DNA of 5,025 nucleotides from Planctomycetota bacterium. Its GTDB lineage: Bacteria; Planctomycetota; UBA1135; UBA2386. Below are positions 1 to 5,025 of the stretch, piece after piece; position 1 is the stretch's first letter, and each line of letters opens with the position of its first letter. The notes beneath the pieces are model-generated. The model saw only the letters and a program-made list of their open reading frames with translations. It was not told the origin of the DNA and searched no databases. The stretch is taken from assembly GCA_020425885.1 (NCBI GenBank), contig JAGQRA010000478.1, positions 1 through 5,025 on the forward strand, given 5' to 3'. A program made the translations under genes and the position numbers.

Positions 1-1453
1 GGTGGCCACCGACGAGGGCGCCGGTGCACTTGCGGTTGATGTAGAAGTTGCCGACGTGGAAGCGCGCCTTGGCTTCGGCCTTGTGTCTGGCGTCATTGGT
101 GAACACCGATCCCGTCAGTCCGTACTCGGTGTTGTTGGCGACCTGCAGTCCGGTCTCGAAGTCGGCGACCTTGATCACGGCGAGGACCGGACCGAAGATC
201 TCCTCCTGCGCGATCCTCGCCTGCGGTGAGACGTCGACGAACACGGTCGGCTCGATGTAGTAGCCGCCGCTCGGGCCGGTGTTGCCACCCATCAGGAGGC
301 GCCCTTCCTCCTTGCCGATCTCGATGTACTCCATCGTCTTGCGCTTGGCGGCGCCGTCGATCATCGGGCCGAACGGGGTGTGCCGGTTGGCCGGGTGCCC
401 CATCTGGATCGCGGCGACGTGAGGCTGCAGCCGGTCCAGGAAGGCGTCGTAGACATCCTGGTGCACGATGGCGCGACTGCAGGCCGAGCACTTCTGCCCC
501 TGATACCCGAAGGCCGACGCCGCGACGGCTGCCGCTGCTGCCTCGAGGTCGCAGCCCTTGTCGACGAGGATGCTGTCCTTGCCGCCCATCTCCGCGATCA
601 GGCGCTTCATCCAGATCTGGCCGGGCTGGGTCCGGGCGGCCTGTTCGTAGATCCAGAGGCCGACGTCACGGCTGCCGGTGAACGAGATGAAGCGGGTCTT
701 CGGATGACGCACCATCGCCGCGCCGATGCTCGCACCCGGGCCGGTGACGAAGTTGAGCACCTGCCGCGGCAGTCCGCATTCGTACATCAGGTCGACCCAC
801 ATCGCGGCGATCGCCGGCGACTGGCTCGCCGGCTTGAGCACGACGGTGTTGCCCGCGAGCAGCGCCGCCGAGGTCATGCCGGCCATGATGGCGAGCGGGA
901 AGTTCCACGGCGGAATGATCACGCCGACACCGAGCGGGATGTAGATCAGCTGATTCTGCTCGCCGGCCACCGGGGTCACGGGTTGTGGCTGCGCCAGCCG
1001 CAGCATCTGGCCGGCGTAGTACTCGAGGAAGTCGATCGCCTCGGCCGTGTCGGCGTCCGCTTCGACCCACGACTTGCCGACCTCGTAGCACAGCATGGCG
1101 GAGAACTCGTGCTTGCGCTCCCGCATGCGCTGTGCGGCGATGAAGAAGATGCGGGCACGGTGTTCGACGCTGGTGGCGGCCCATTCGGGGAACGCGGCGT
1201 GGGCCTTGTCCACGGCGGCTTCGGCCTCCTCTTCGGTGAGCTGCTGGTAGTAGCCGACGAGTCGCGTCAGCTCGCCCGGGTCGTGGCTCTCGAAGGACTC
1301 CTTGGCGCGGATCGGCTCGCCGCCGATCCAGCATGGCCAGCTGCGGCCGAGCATGTTCTTCTCGATCGATTGCAGCGCCTGTTGGAAGGCCTGTTGCTGT
1401 TCAGGGTCGGCGAAGTCGGTGAAGGGTTCGTTGTGGAAGTCGGGCAACTGCAC
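1..1453 (-). CDS. pruA: L-glutamate gamma-semialdehyde (delta-1-pyrroline-5-carboxylate) dehydrogenase, group II, 3' end cut by window
   Basis: The product is an NAD-dependent aldehyde dehydrogenase that oxidises L-glutamate gamma-semialdehyde (in equilibrium with P5C) to glutamate. This is the last step of proline and arginine breakdown in the cytoplasm. I translated the reverse strand: 484 codons lie in the window, against about 515 for the family, so roughly 30 C-terminal residues are missing. The N-terminus contains NEPFTDF, characteristic of the stand-alone RocA/PruA type (no PutA proline dehydrogenase domain is fused). Visible motifs are PPWNFPLAI with oxyanion Asn184, the cofactor lysine in VVLKPAS (Lys207), the Rossmann motif FTGSRDVG (258-265), general base Glu288 in AEMGGKD, nucleophile Cys322 in GQKCSACSR, and EEIFGPV (417-423). 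The start is a GTG: an in-frame TGA lies 19 codons upstream, no ATG lies between, and GGAG sits 7 bases before the GTG. The catalytic numbering fits the family with this start. The symbol rocA is also used. Function is near certain; the exact start less so. Confidence 0.95.
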   Translation of the reverse strand, partial: MQLPDFHNEPFTDFADPEQQQAFQQALQSIEKNMLGRSWPCWIGGEPIRAKESFESHDPGELTRLVGYYQQLTEEEAEAAVDKAHAAFPEWAATSVEHRARIFFIAAQRMRERKHEFSAMLCYEVGKSWVEADADTAEAIDFLEYYAGQMLRLAQPQPVTPVAGEQNQLIYIPLGVGVIIPPWNFPLAIMAGMTSAALLAGNTVVLKPASQSPAIAAMWVDLMYECGLPRQVLNFVTGPGASIGAAMVRHPKTRFISFTGSRDVGLWIYEQAARTQPGQIWMKRLIAEMGGKDSILVDKGCDLEAAAAAVAASAFGYQGQKCSACSRAIVHQDVYDAFLDRLQPHVAAIQMGHPANRHTPFGPMIDGAAKRKTMEYIEIGKEEGRLLMGGNTGPSGGYYIEPTVFVDVSPQARIAQEEIFGPVLAVIKVADFETGLQVANNTEYGLTGSVFTNDARHKAEAKARFHVGNFYINRKCTGALVGGH

Positions 1454-1460
1454 GCCGGCG

Positions 1461-1464
1461 CTCC
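1461..1464 (-). promoter_or_regulatory. Ribosome binding site GGAG that supports the GTG start of the P5C dehydrogenase
   Basis: On the minus strand GGAG is followed by a 7-base spacer (CGCCGGC) and then GTG at 1453. It is the only Shine-Dalgarno-like match near a possible start in the short open stretch between the upstream in-frame TGA and the conserved NEPFTDF segment. It therefore decides in favour of the GTG over the TTG two codons downstream. Confidence 0.6.
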
Positions 1465-1513
1465 GGGAGAAGGGGGAACGAAAACGGCGAGGATGCGAGG
1501 CCGACCGTCAGAA

Positions 1514-1553
1514 CGCAAGCGACCTGCCGGGAGGTGGCCGGCAGGTCGTTGCG
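1514..1553 (-). terminator. Strong stem-loop between the zinc-ribbon gene and the P5C dehydrogenase gene; possible terminator or operator
   Basis: The left arm at 1514-1530 and the right arm at 1538-1553 pair over 16 base pairs with a single bulged G at 1519. They enclose a 7-base loop (GAGGTGG on the plus strand). The core 11-bp arm reads CGACCTGCCGG. The structure lies in a 247-base non-coding gap, about 150 bases after the zinc-ribbon stop codon and 60 bases before the GTG of the P5C dehydrogenase, with both genes on the minus strand. Neither strand has a clear T-run after the stem; the minus strand continues GTTCTGACGG. A classical intrinsic terminator is therefore only one reading. A U-tract-less terminator, an attenuator or a dyad operator for the dehydrogenase gene would fit equally. 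The stem is seen directly; its role is inferred. No convincing -35/-10 pair is visible around it. Confidence 0.5.
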
Positions 1554-1700
1554 AAGGGATCAGGTAGGGGCGATCGGGTGTCAGGTGGCGGTGTCCAGGC
1601 AGGCGCGGGAGGTGCGGCACAGGGTGGGGTTCATGGCAACGGTCGGGGGCGAAGGGGAGTCAGCTGGCGATCGGGAACGGGGAGGTCGGGGTGCTCGGGA

Positions 1701-1886
1701 TCAGGAAGCCTGCCACTTGTGGCGCTGGACCCGCTCCTGGAACTGCTCCGCGTCTTCGCGATTGAAGAGTCGGACGCGACCGCCGCAGTCCACGCAGTAG
1801 GAGTGGTTCACGCTCATCAGGAAGCGGACATAGCCCTTGCAGTGCTCGCAGTACTTGGCCTCGTCGTAGTAGTCGCTGTTGCCCAT
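1701..1886 (-). CDS. Small zinc-ribbon protein of unknown function (61 aa)
   Basis: The 61-residue product starts MGNSDYYDEAKYCEHCKGY and carries two CxxC knuckles, Cys13-Cys16 and Cys31-Cys34, separated by 14 residues. The second is C-V-D-C-G-G-R, a typical zinc-ribbon turn. This spacing and the Gly residues after each knuckle make it very likely that one zinc ion is bound. The N-terminus is acidic and tyrosine-rich. The C-terminal third (about 41-57) is charged and looks helical, ending HKWQAS. There is no signal peptide or membrane segment, so it is probably cytoplasmic. The ATG is preceded by a purine-rich GAAGAAGAG 8 bases upstream, which supports this start. A candidate sigma-54 promoter lies about 43 bases before the ATG. 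The gene is divergent from the sensor kinase and upstream of the P5C dehydrogenase on the same strand. I do not recognise a named family. Roles such as a nucleic-acid or protein-binding adaptor are possible but not shown. Confidence 0.85.
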   Translation of the reverse strand: MGNSDYYDEAKYCEHCKGYVRFLMSVNHSYCVDCGGRVRLFNREDAEQFQERVQRHKWQAS

Positions 1887-1888
1887 GT

Positions 1889-1936
1889 CGTTTGCTCTTC
1901 TTCTGGTGGTCGGCGTTCGACGGTGAGGAGCAAACG
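1889..1936 (-). repeat. 9-bp perfect inverted repeat spanning the promoter and ribosome-binding region of the zinc-ribbon gene
   Basis: The plus strand carries CGTTTGCTC at 1889-1897 and its exact reverse complement GAGCAAACG at 1928-1936, with 30 bases between. On the minus strand the 5' copy contains the -12 element of the candidate sigma-54 promoter. The 3' copy ends two bases before the ATG and overlaps the end of the Shine-Dalgarno-like GAAGAAGAG. If transcription starts upstream of both arms, the RNA could fold and hide the ribosome site. If it starts at the sigma-54 site, only the 3' arm is transcribed, and the repeat would have to act as DNA (protein binding) or be coincidental. Confidence 0.45.
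1895..1903 (-). promoter_or_regulatory. Purine-rich ribosome binding site of the zinc-ribbon gene
   Basis: GAAGAAGAG on the minus strand lies 8 bases before the ATG at 1886. It is a weak but well-placed Shine-Dalgarno sequence and supports this start. Its last three bases are part of the 9-bp inverted repeat arm. Confidence 0.5.
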
Positions 1937-1944
1937 GCTTGCCA
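1929..1944 (-). promoter_or_regulatory. Candidate sigma-54 (-24/-12) promoter of the zinc-ribbon gene
   Basis: Reading the minus strand, TGGCAAG-CCGT-TTGCT matches the sigma-54 consensus TGGCACG-N4-TTGCW at every fixed position except one (A for C at the sixth base). The invariant GG and GC have the correct spacing, and a T precedes the element as the consensus allows. Expected initiation about 12 bases after the GC would fall near 1918, giving a leader of roughly 32 bases before the ATG at 1886 with room for the GAAGAAGAG ribosome site. Sigma-54 promoters need an AAA+ enhancer-binding activator; none is encoded in this window and I see no obvious upstream activator dyad. The match is direct; activity is inferred. 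Confidence 0.5.
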
Positions 1945-2203
1945 AGCTGCGTGGCAGGTGGGTGGGAGTGGTCGTCTTGCCGATGGCATCGACATCCATG
2001 AGCCCATTCAACGCGCCGCCCGCTCGCGGCGCCGTGCGCCCGGGTGTCGCGCCGCGTCGACGGTTCGATGTCGGCCTGCGGGCCGTCGCATGTGCGAGCA
2101 TCCGGTGGCAGGGCAGCTTGGCCGGGAACGTCCGTTTCAGTGGACGGTCGCGGAATGCCGACAGCAGGGGCAGGCCCAGTCTCGCCATACCTGGATCGAC
2201 CTG

Positions 2204-4825
2204 ATGAACAGCAACATGGAATCGCCGTGCCCGCAGTCAGTGCCGGATCACCGTTCCACCTGGGCTCCCGGGAGTCGGCGACCGGGACTGCGCAGCGGCG
2301 CGATCTCGATCGGGCTGGGTTTCGCGTTGCTGCTGGTCGGGGGGGTGAGAGGGCAGCAGCTGGTCGTGGCCGCCGGTGAAGCCTCGCTCGCTGCCGAGTC
2401 CGGCAGTGCCGCGCAGGTGGCCACCATGTGTGACGAAGTGCGCGTGCTGCTTCACTACGATCTCGCCGCCGCCGCGGCGCGTGCCACTGCCGCGCGCGAG
2501 CTCGCGGCCGCGCGCGGTGATGCCGTGGCGGAGGCGCTGGCCAAGGGCCTGCTGGCGCGGATCCGATGCGCGACCACCGGCGTCGTGGCGCGAGAGGAGC
2601 TGTCAGCCGCGGTCGCCGCTCTCCCGGTCGAGGCTCCGCCGGCCGTCCGCGCCGAGCTGCAGTATCTCGGCGCCTGCATCGACTGGGCCTACGACGACAT
2701 TCCGGGCTGTCTCGAGCGGCTGAACCAGGCGATGGCGGCCGCGGACGACGCGGATGACGTCGTGCTCCTCGCACACTGCAATCTGCTGGCCGGCAGCGTC
2801 GTCGGCCGTGGTGAGGATGGCGTTGCCGCCCTCGATCGCATCCGGCGCACGTTCATTGCGGGCGGTGACCGCTTCGGCCAGCTGGAAGCCGAGCTGGCTC
2901 TGGCCAACTATCGTCATCAGGTCAACGGGGTCTCCGATGCCGAGACCGCCGCCGAGCTGACGCAGTTGCTCGAGGTCGCGGTGCGCATCGGTGATCGCAG
3001 CTCCGAAGCGTTTCTCGCCGGGTCGATTGCCCATCTCGTCTCGCGTGGCGACGACCCCGTTGACCTGGAGCGGGCGCGTCAGCTGATCGCGCGCAGCGTG
3101 CAGGTGGCGCAGCTGGTCGGCGACCGCGAGTACGTGGCTCTGTCGCTGCAGGCCAAGGCCGAGATCGAGATGGCCTGCGGCGATGTCGAGGTGGCGAAGG
3201 CATCGATCCGCACGGCCGAGCAATCCATCGCCGGCATGGGGCTGCTGGCCCGGATGTACGACGTGCTCGAGACCGGGATGCGGATCGCCTCGACGTGCCG
3301 CGATGGCGAGAGCATGGCAGTGTTCGGAGGTCGCATGGAGGAGCTGCGACAGGAGCTGTCGCGCCGTTCCCCCGGCAACGAACGCGCCCGCTTCTGGCAG
3401 CAGGTCAACCGGATGCGCGAGGACCTGCGCTCCGAACAGGCAGGTCACGAACTGGCATTGAGGTCCATGGGGTCTCGCTACGCCGGTCTTGCCTGGACGA
3501 GCCTCGCCGCGCTGTTCGGTATGGGCGCCCTGATCCTCGTGCTCTCGCTGCGGTCGCGACGGCGGCTGCAGGCCGCCAATGCGCGGCTCCAGCACGAGAT
3601 CGATCTGGCGGACCGCGCCCGGGCCGAGAGCAGGGCATTCGAGCAGAATCTGCGACAGCTGGAGCGACTCGACAGCGTCGGCCTGTTGGCCGGTGGCTTC
3701 GCCCACGACTTCAACAACATCCTCACCGGCGTGCTGGGCAACGCCCAGCTGCTGCTGACCGAGCCGGATCTCACCGGCCACGTCCGCGAATCGCTCGGGC
3801 ACATCGTCGGCGCCAGCCAGCGCGCGGCTTCGCTGTGCCGCGACATCCTGGCCTATTCGCGCGCGGGGCATTCGGATCGCGAGGTGGTCGACATCCGCAG
3901 CGTCCTGGATGGGCTGTTGCCCATCGCCCGTTCCGGTTTCGGGGCGCGGATCGAGGTCGACGTCCAGGTCGAGGGCGGACCATGGTTGGTGCGCATCGAC
4001 CGCCCCCAGATCGAGCAGGTCTTCCTCAACGTGCTGGTGAACGCCGGCGACGCGATCGCGGGCCGGGGCCGCATCACCGTGAGGATCTTCGACGAGACGA
4101 TCGCGGGGCGGCCGCGGTCGGAGCGCTGGTTCGGGGAATTCAACGGCGTGCCGAGGGATTGCGTCGCCGTGCAGGTGACCGACACCGGGCAGGGCATGCC
4201 GGCGGAGACGATCCAGCGCATCTTCGACCCGTTCTTCTCGACGCGCTTCCCGGGCCGAGGCATCGGCCTCGCGGCCGCGTTCGGGATCCTGCGTCGCCAC
4301 GACGGGGTCGTCCAGGTCGAGAGCGATCTCGGGCGCGGCACCTGCTTCACCGTCTACCTGCCGCGTGCCGCGGCCCGCGGCGATGTCGAGGCGCGAGGCG
4401 AGCCGGCCTTCGAATTGCCGGCGGCGCCAAGGTCGGGTGGTTTGATGACCGGTCGGACGGTGCTCGTCATCGACGACGAAGCGAGCGTGCTGAGAGTCGT
4501 GCAGTTGATGCTCGAACGGGACGGATGCAGGGTCTTGTCGGCGGCCTCCGCGACGGCTGCGCTCGGCCTGGTCACCGAGGAGCATGGCGGCGTGGATGCC
4601 GCGTTGATCGACTTCACGATGCCCGATACAGACGGCGCGGCGCTGGCAGCGCTACTCAGAGATCGGCAGCCCGAGCTGCCGATCGCGATCATGAGCGGTC
4701 ACGACGAGGTGATGGTGCGGGCTGCGGTTCCGGACTGCCCCTTCTTGCCGAAGCCGGTCTCGCAGCAGGAGCTGCGCGCCACCGTCACCGCGCTGCTCGA
4801 CTCACGGGTCCCGTGCGGATCCTGA
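2204..4825 (+). CDS. Membrane-bound hybrid sensor histidine kinase with extracytoplasmic TPR-like sensor and C-terminal receiver domain (873 aa)
   Basis: The product is a signal-transducing kinase that should autophosphorylate on His and pass the phosphate to its own receiver Asp. With the ATG at 2204, a basic stretch is followed by a hydrophobic segment at 33-48 (signal peptide or first anchor). Residues about 50-420 are alpha-helical with TPR-like helix pairs (for example 146-185, 185-265, 309-346), presumably outside the cytoplasmic membrane. A second membrane segment is at 427-449, and a coiled coil at 452-490 leads into the H-box GFAHDFNN with His501. The ATPase domain has the N-box Asn609/Asn613, G1 DTGQGM (660-665), F-box IFDPFFST (673-680) and G2 GRGIGLA (684-690). 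A Pro/Ala/Arg linker leads to the receiver at 750-866, with the acidic pair Asp757/Asp758, acceptor Asp803, Ser831 and Lys850. All key residues are present. There is no DNA-binding output, so a phosphotransfer protein or separate regulator elsewhere is expected. No strong ribosome site precedes the start; ATG 2216 is an alternative. The ligand is unknown. Confidence 0.9.
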   Translation: MNSNMESPCPQSVPDHRSTWAPGSRRPGLRSGAISIGLGFALLLVGGVRGQQLVVAAGEASLAAESGSAAQVATMCDEVRVLLHYDLAAAAARATAARELAAARGDAVAEALAKGLLARIRCATTGVVAREELSAAVAALPVEAPPAVRAELQYLGACIDWAYDDIPGCLERLNQAMAAADDADDVVLLAHCNLLAGSVVGRGEDGVAALDRIRRTFIAGGDRFGQLEAELALANYRHQVNGVSDAETAAELTQLLEVAVRIGDRSSEAFLAGSIAHLVSRGDDPVDLERARQLIARSVQVAQLVGDREYVALSLQAKAEIEMACGDVEVAKASIRTAEQSIAGMGLLARMYDVLETGMRIASTCRDGESMAVFGGRMEELRQELSRRSPGNERARFWQQVNRMREDLRSEQAGHELALRSMGSRYAGLAWTSLAALFGMGALILVLSLRSRRRLQAANARLQHEIDLADRARAESRAFEQNLRQLERLDSVGLLAGGFAHDFNNILTGVLGNAQLLLTEPDLTGHVRESLGHIVGASQRAASLCRDILAYSRAGHSDREVVDIRSVLDGLLPIARSGFGARIEVDVQVEGGPWLVRIDRPQIEQVFLNVLVNAGDAIAGRGRITVRIFDETIAGRPRSERWFGEFNGVPRDCVAVQVTDTGQGMPAETIQRIFDPFFSTRFPGRGIGLAAAFGILRRHDGVVQVESDLGRGTCFTVYLPRAAARGDVEARGEPAFELPAAPRSGGLMTGRTVLVIDDEASVLRVVQLMLERDGCRVLSAASATAALGLVTEEHGGVDAALIDFTMPDTDGAALAALLRDRQPELPIAIMSGHDEVMVRAAVPDCPFLPKPVSQQELRATVTALLDSRVPCGS

Positions 4826-5025
4826 TCCATCCCGGCCCGCAAGGGCGGCTTCGAGCTCGCGCCGTACCCGTTCATCGGTCTCGATCCGAGCGGCGTTCGC
4901 CAGGCTCGGGTGGCGATGGTCGATGCGGCCGATGGCCCATGCAGCATGGCCGCGGACGATGGCGTCGGGGTCGGTGATCGCCGCCGCCAGTGCCGTCAGG
5001 GCCGCCGGGTCACCGCGATTCCCCA
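4802..5025 (-). CDS. queG: C-terminal part of probable epoxyqueuosine reductase (HEAT-like domain), 5' end outside window
   Basis: I translated the reverse strand from the right edge: 73 residues and a TGA are visible. The segment opens GNRGDPAALTALAAAI and continues into VRGHAAWAIGRI, then a second helical pair (LANAARIETDERVRRELEAAL) and a short polar tail. The pattern N-x-G-D-P, then V-R-G-x-A-A-W-A-[LI]-G-[RK]-I, is what I know from the C-terminal HEAT-like repeat of QueG. QueG is the cobalamin and iron-sulfur enzyme that reduces epoxyqueuosine to queuosine in tRNA. The catalytic cobalamin-binding and ferredoxin-like domains lie beyond the window, so the assignment rests on this repeat alone; another HEAT-repeat protein is the main alternative. 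Its last 24 bases overlap the 3' end of the kinase gene on the opposite strand. Confidence 0.75.
   Translation of the reverse strand, partial: GNRGDPAALTALAAAITDPDAIVRGHAAWAIGRIDHRHPSLANAARIETDERVRRELEAALAGRDGSGSARDP

Larger units (their letters stand above)
1887..2203. other. Divergent intergenic region between zinc-ribbon gene and hybrid kinase gene
   Basis: This 317-base stretch separates two divergent starts. Its left third holds a minus-strand -24/-12 promoter candidate and an inverted repeat, listed separately. The remainder (about 1950-2203) is very GC-rich, and I see no RNA gene, clear repeat or good sigma-70 promoter in it. The kinase reading frame stays open through the region with in-frame ATGs at 1892 and 2090. 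The conceptual residues are rich in Arg, Trp and Cys and do not look like a sensor domain or signal peptide, so I treat the stretch as non-coding. The kinase promoter must lie here but I cannot point to it. Confidence 0.6.

Noticed and set aside
380..1567. A 395-codon open frame on the plus strand opposite the P5C dehydrogenase.
   Set aside because: It is the antisense shadow of a well-conserved gene in GC-rich DNA; its residues are Arg/Gly/Asp/His-rich with no domain, and the minus-strand frame has all catalytic motifs.
2107..2124. TGGCAGGGCAGCTTGG as a plus-strand sigma-54 promoter for the kinase.
   Set aside because: The spacing is off by one base and the -12 doublet is GG and not GC, so the invariant positions are not met.
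1817..2188. A 123-codon minus-strand frame starting at 2188 across the divergent region.
   Set aside because: It is Arg/Pro/Thr/Ala-rich, ends in low-complexity sequence, and overlaps the zinc-ribbon gene in another phase; no ribosome site or motif.
1892..2203. A 104-codon N-terminal extension of the kinase starting at 1892.
   Set aside because: The conceptual residues are Trp/Cys/Arg-rich with no domain character and would place the hydrophobic export segment far inside the protein. The region also holds the divergent promoter. ATG 2204 gives a normal basic and hydrophobic N-terminus.
2603..4585. A 660-codon open frame on the minus strand across the kinase gene.
   Set aside because: It is complementary to the kinase codons (shadow caused by high GC at third positions). 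It shows no recognisable motif, while the plus-strand frame has all H, N, G1, F, G2 and receiver residues.
3295..4977. A 560-codon plus-strand open frame overlapping the kinase in another phase.
   Set aside because: It is Arg/Gly/Ala-rich low-complexity translation, a frame-shifted shadow of the kinase; no independent start site or domain.
1..5025. CRISPR array, tRNA/rRNA, insertion sequence, toxin-antitoxin or defence genes.
   Set aside because: I looked for regular direct repeats, tRNA arms, transposase motifs and nuclease motifs and saw none; the window is filled by four ordinary genes and two short gaps.

Overview
This window is a GC-rich (about two thirds G+C by eye) bacterial chromosomal segment with four protein-coding genes. 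Two of them run off the window edges. The Gram-negative-style envelope arrangement of the sensor kinase, the candidate sigma-54 promoter and the high GC suggest a GC-rich Gram-negative lineage such as Planctomycetota or Myxococcota. That placement is a guess from style, not from a marker gene.

Layout. (1) From the left edge to 1453, minus strand, lies most of a group II L-glutamate gamma-semialdehyde (P5C) dehydrogenase. It lacks about 30 C-terminal residues, and its catalytic Cys and Glu are intact. (2) Positions 1454-1700 are a non-coding gap holding a strong, nearly perfect 16-bp stem-loop. (3) Positions 1701-1886, minus strand, encode a 61-residue two-CxxC zinc-ribbon protein of unknown role. 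(4) Positions 1887-2203 form the divergent intergenic region. It carries a good match to a -24/-12 (sigma-54) promoter firing into the zinc-ribbon gene, and a 9-bp inverted repeat that links this promoter to the ribosome-binding region. (5) Positions 2204-4825, plus strand, encode an 873-residue hybrid histidine kinase. It has an N-terminal export signal or anchor, a large predicted extracytoplasmic helical (TPR-like) sensor, a second membrane segment, a complete kinase core and a C-terminal receiver domain. (6) From 4802 to the right edge, minus strand, lies the C-terminal HEAT-like end of what looks like epoxyqueuosine reductase QueG. It overlaps the kinase gene tail-to-tail by 24 bases.

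How they work together. The P5C dehydrogenase (proline/arginine catabolism), the tRNA-modification enzyme and the sensor kinase share no obvious pathway, so this does not read as a defence island or a dedicated operon. The only suggestive link is the zinc-ribbon gene: it is divergent from the kinase, on the same strand as the P5C dehydrogenase, and preceded by a candidate sigma-54 promoter. I did not find a clear new multi-gene system here. The points most worth following up are the zinc-ribbon protein with its promoter and leader, and the sensor architecture of the kinase.
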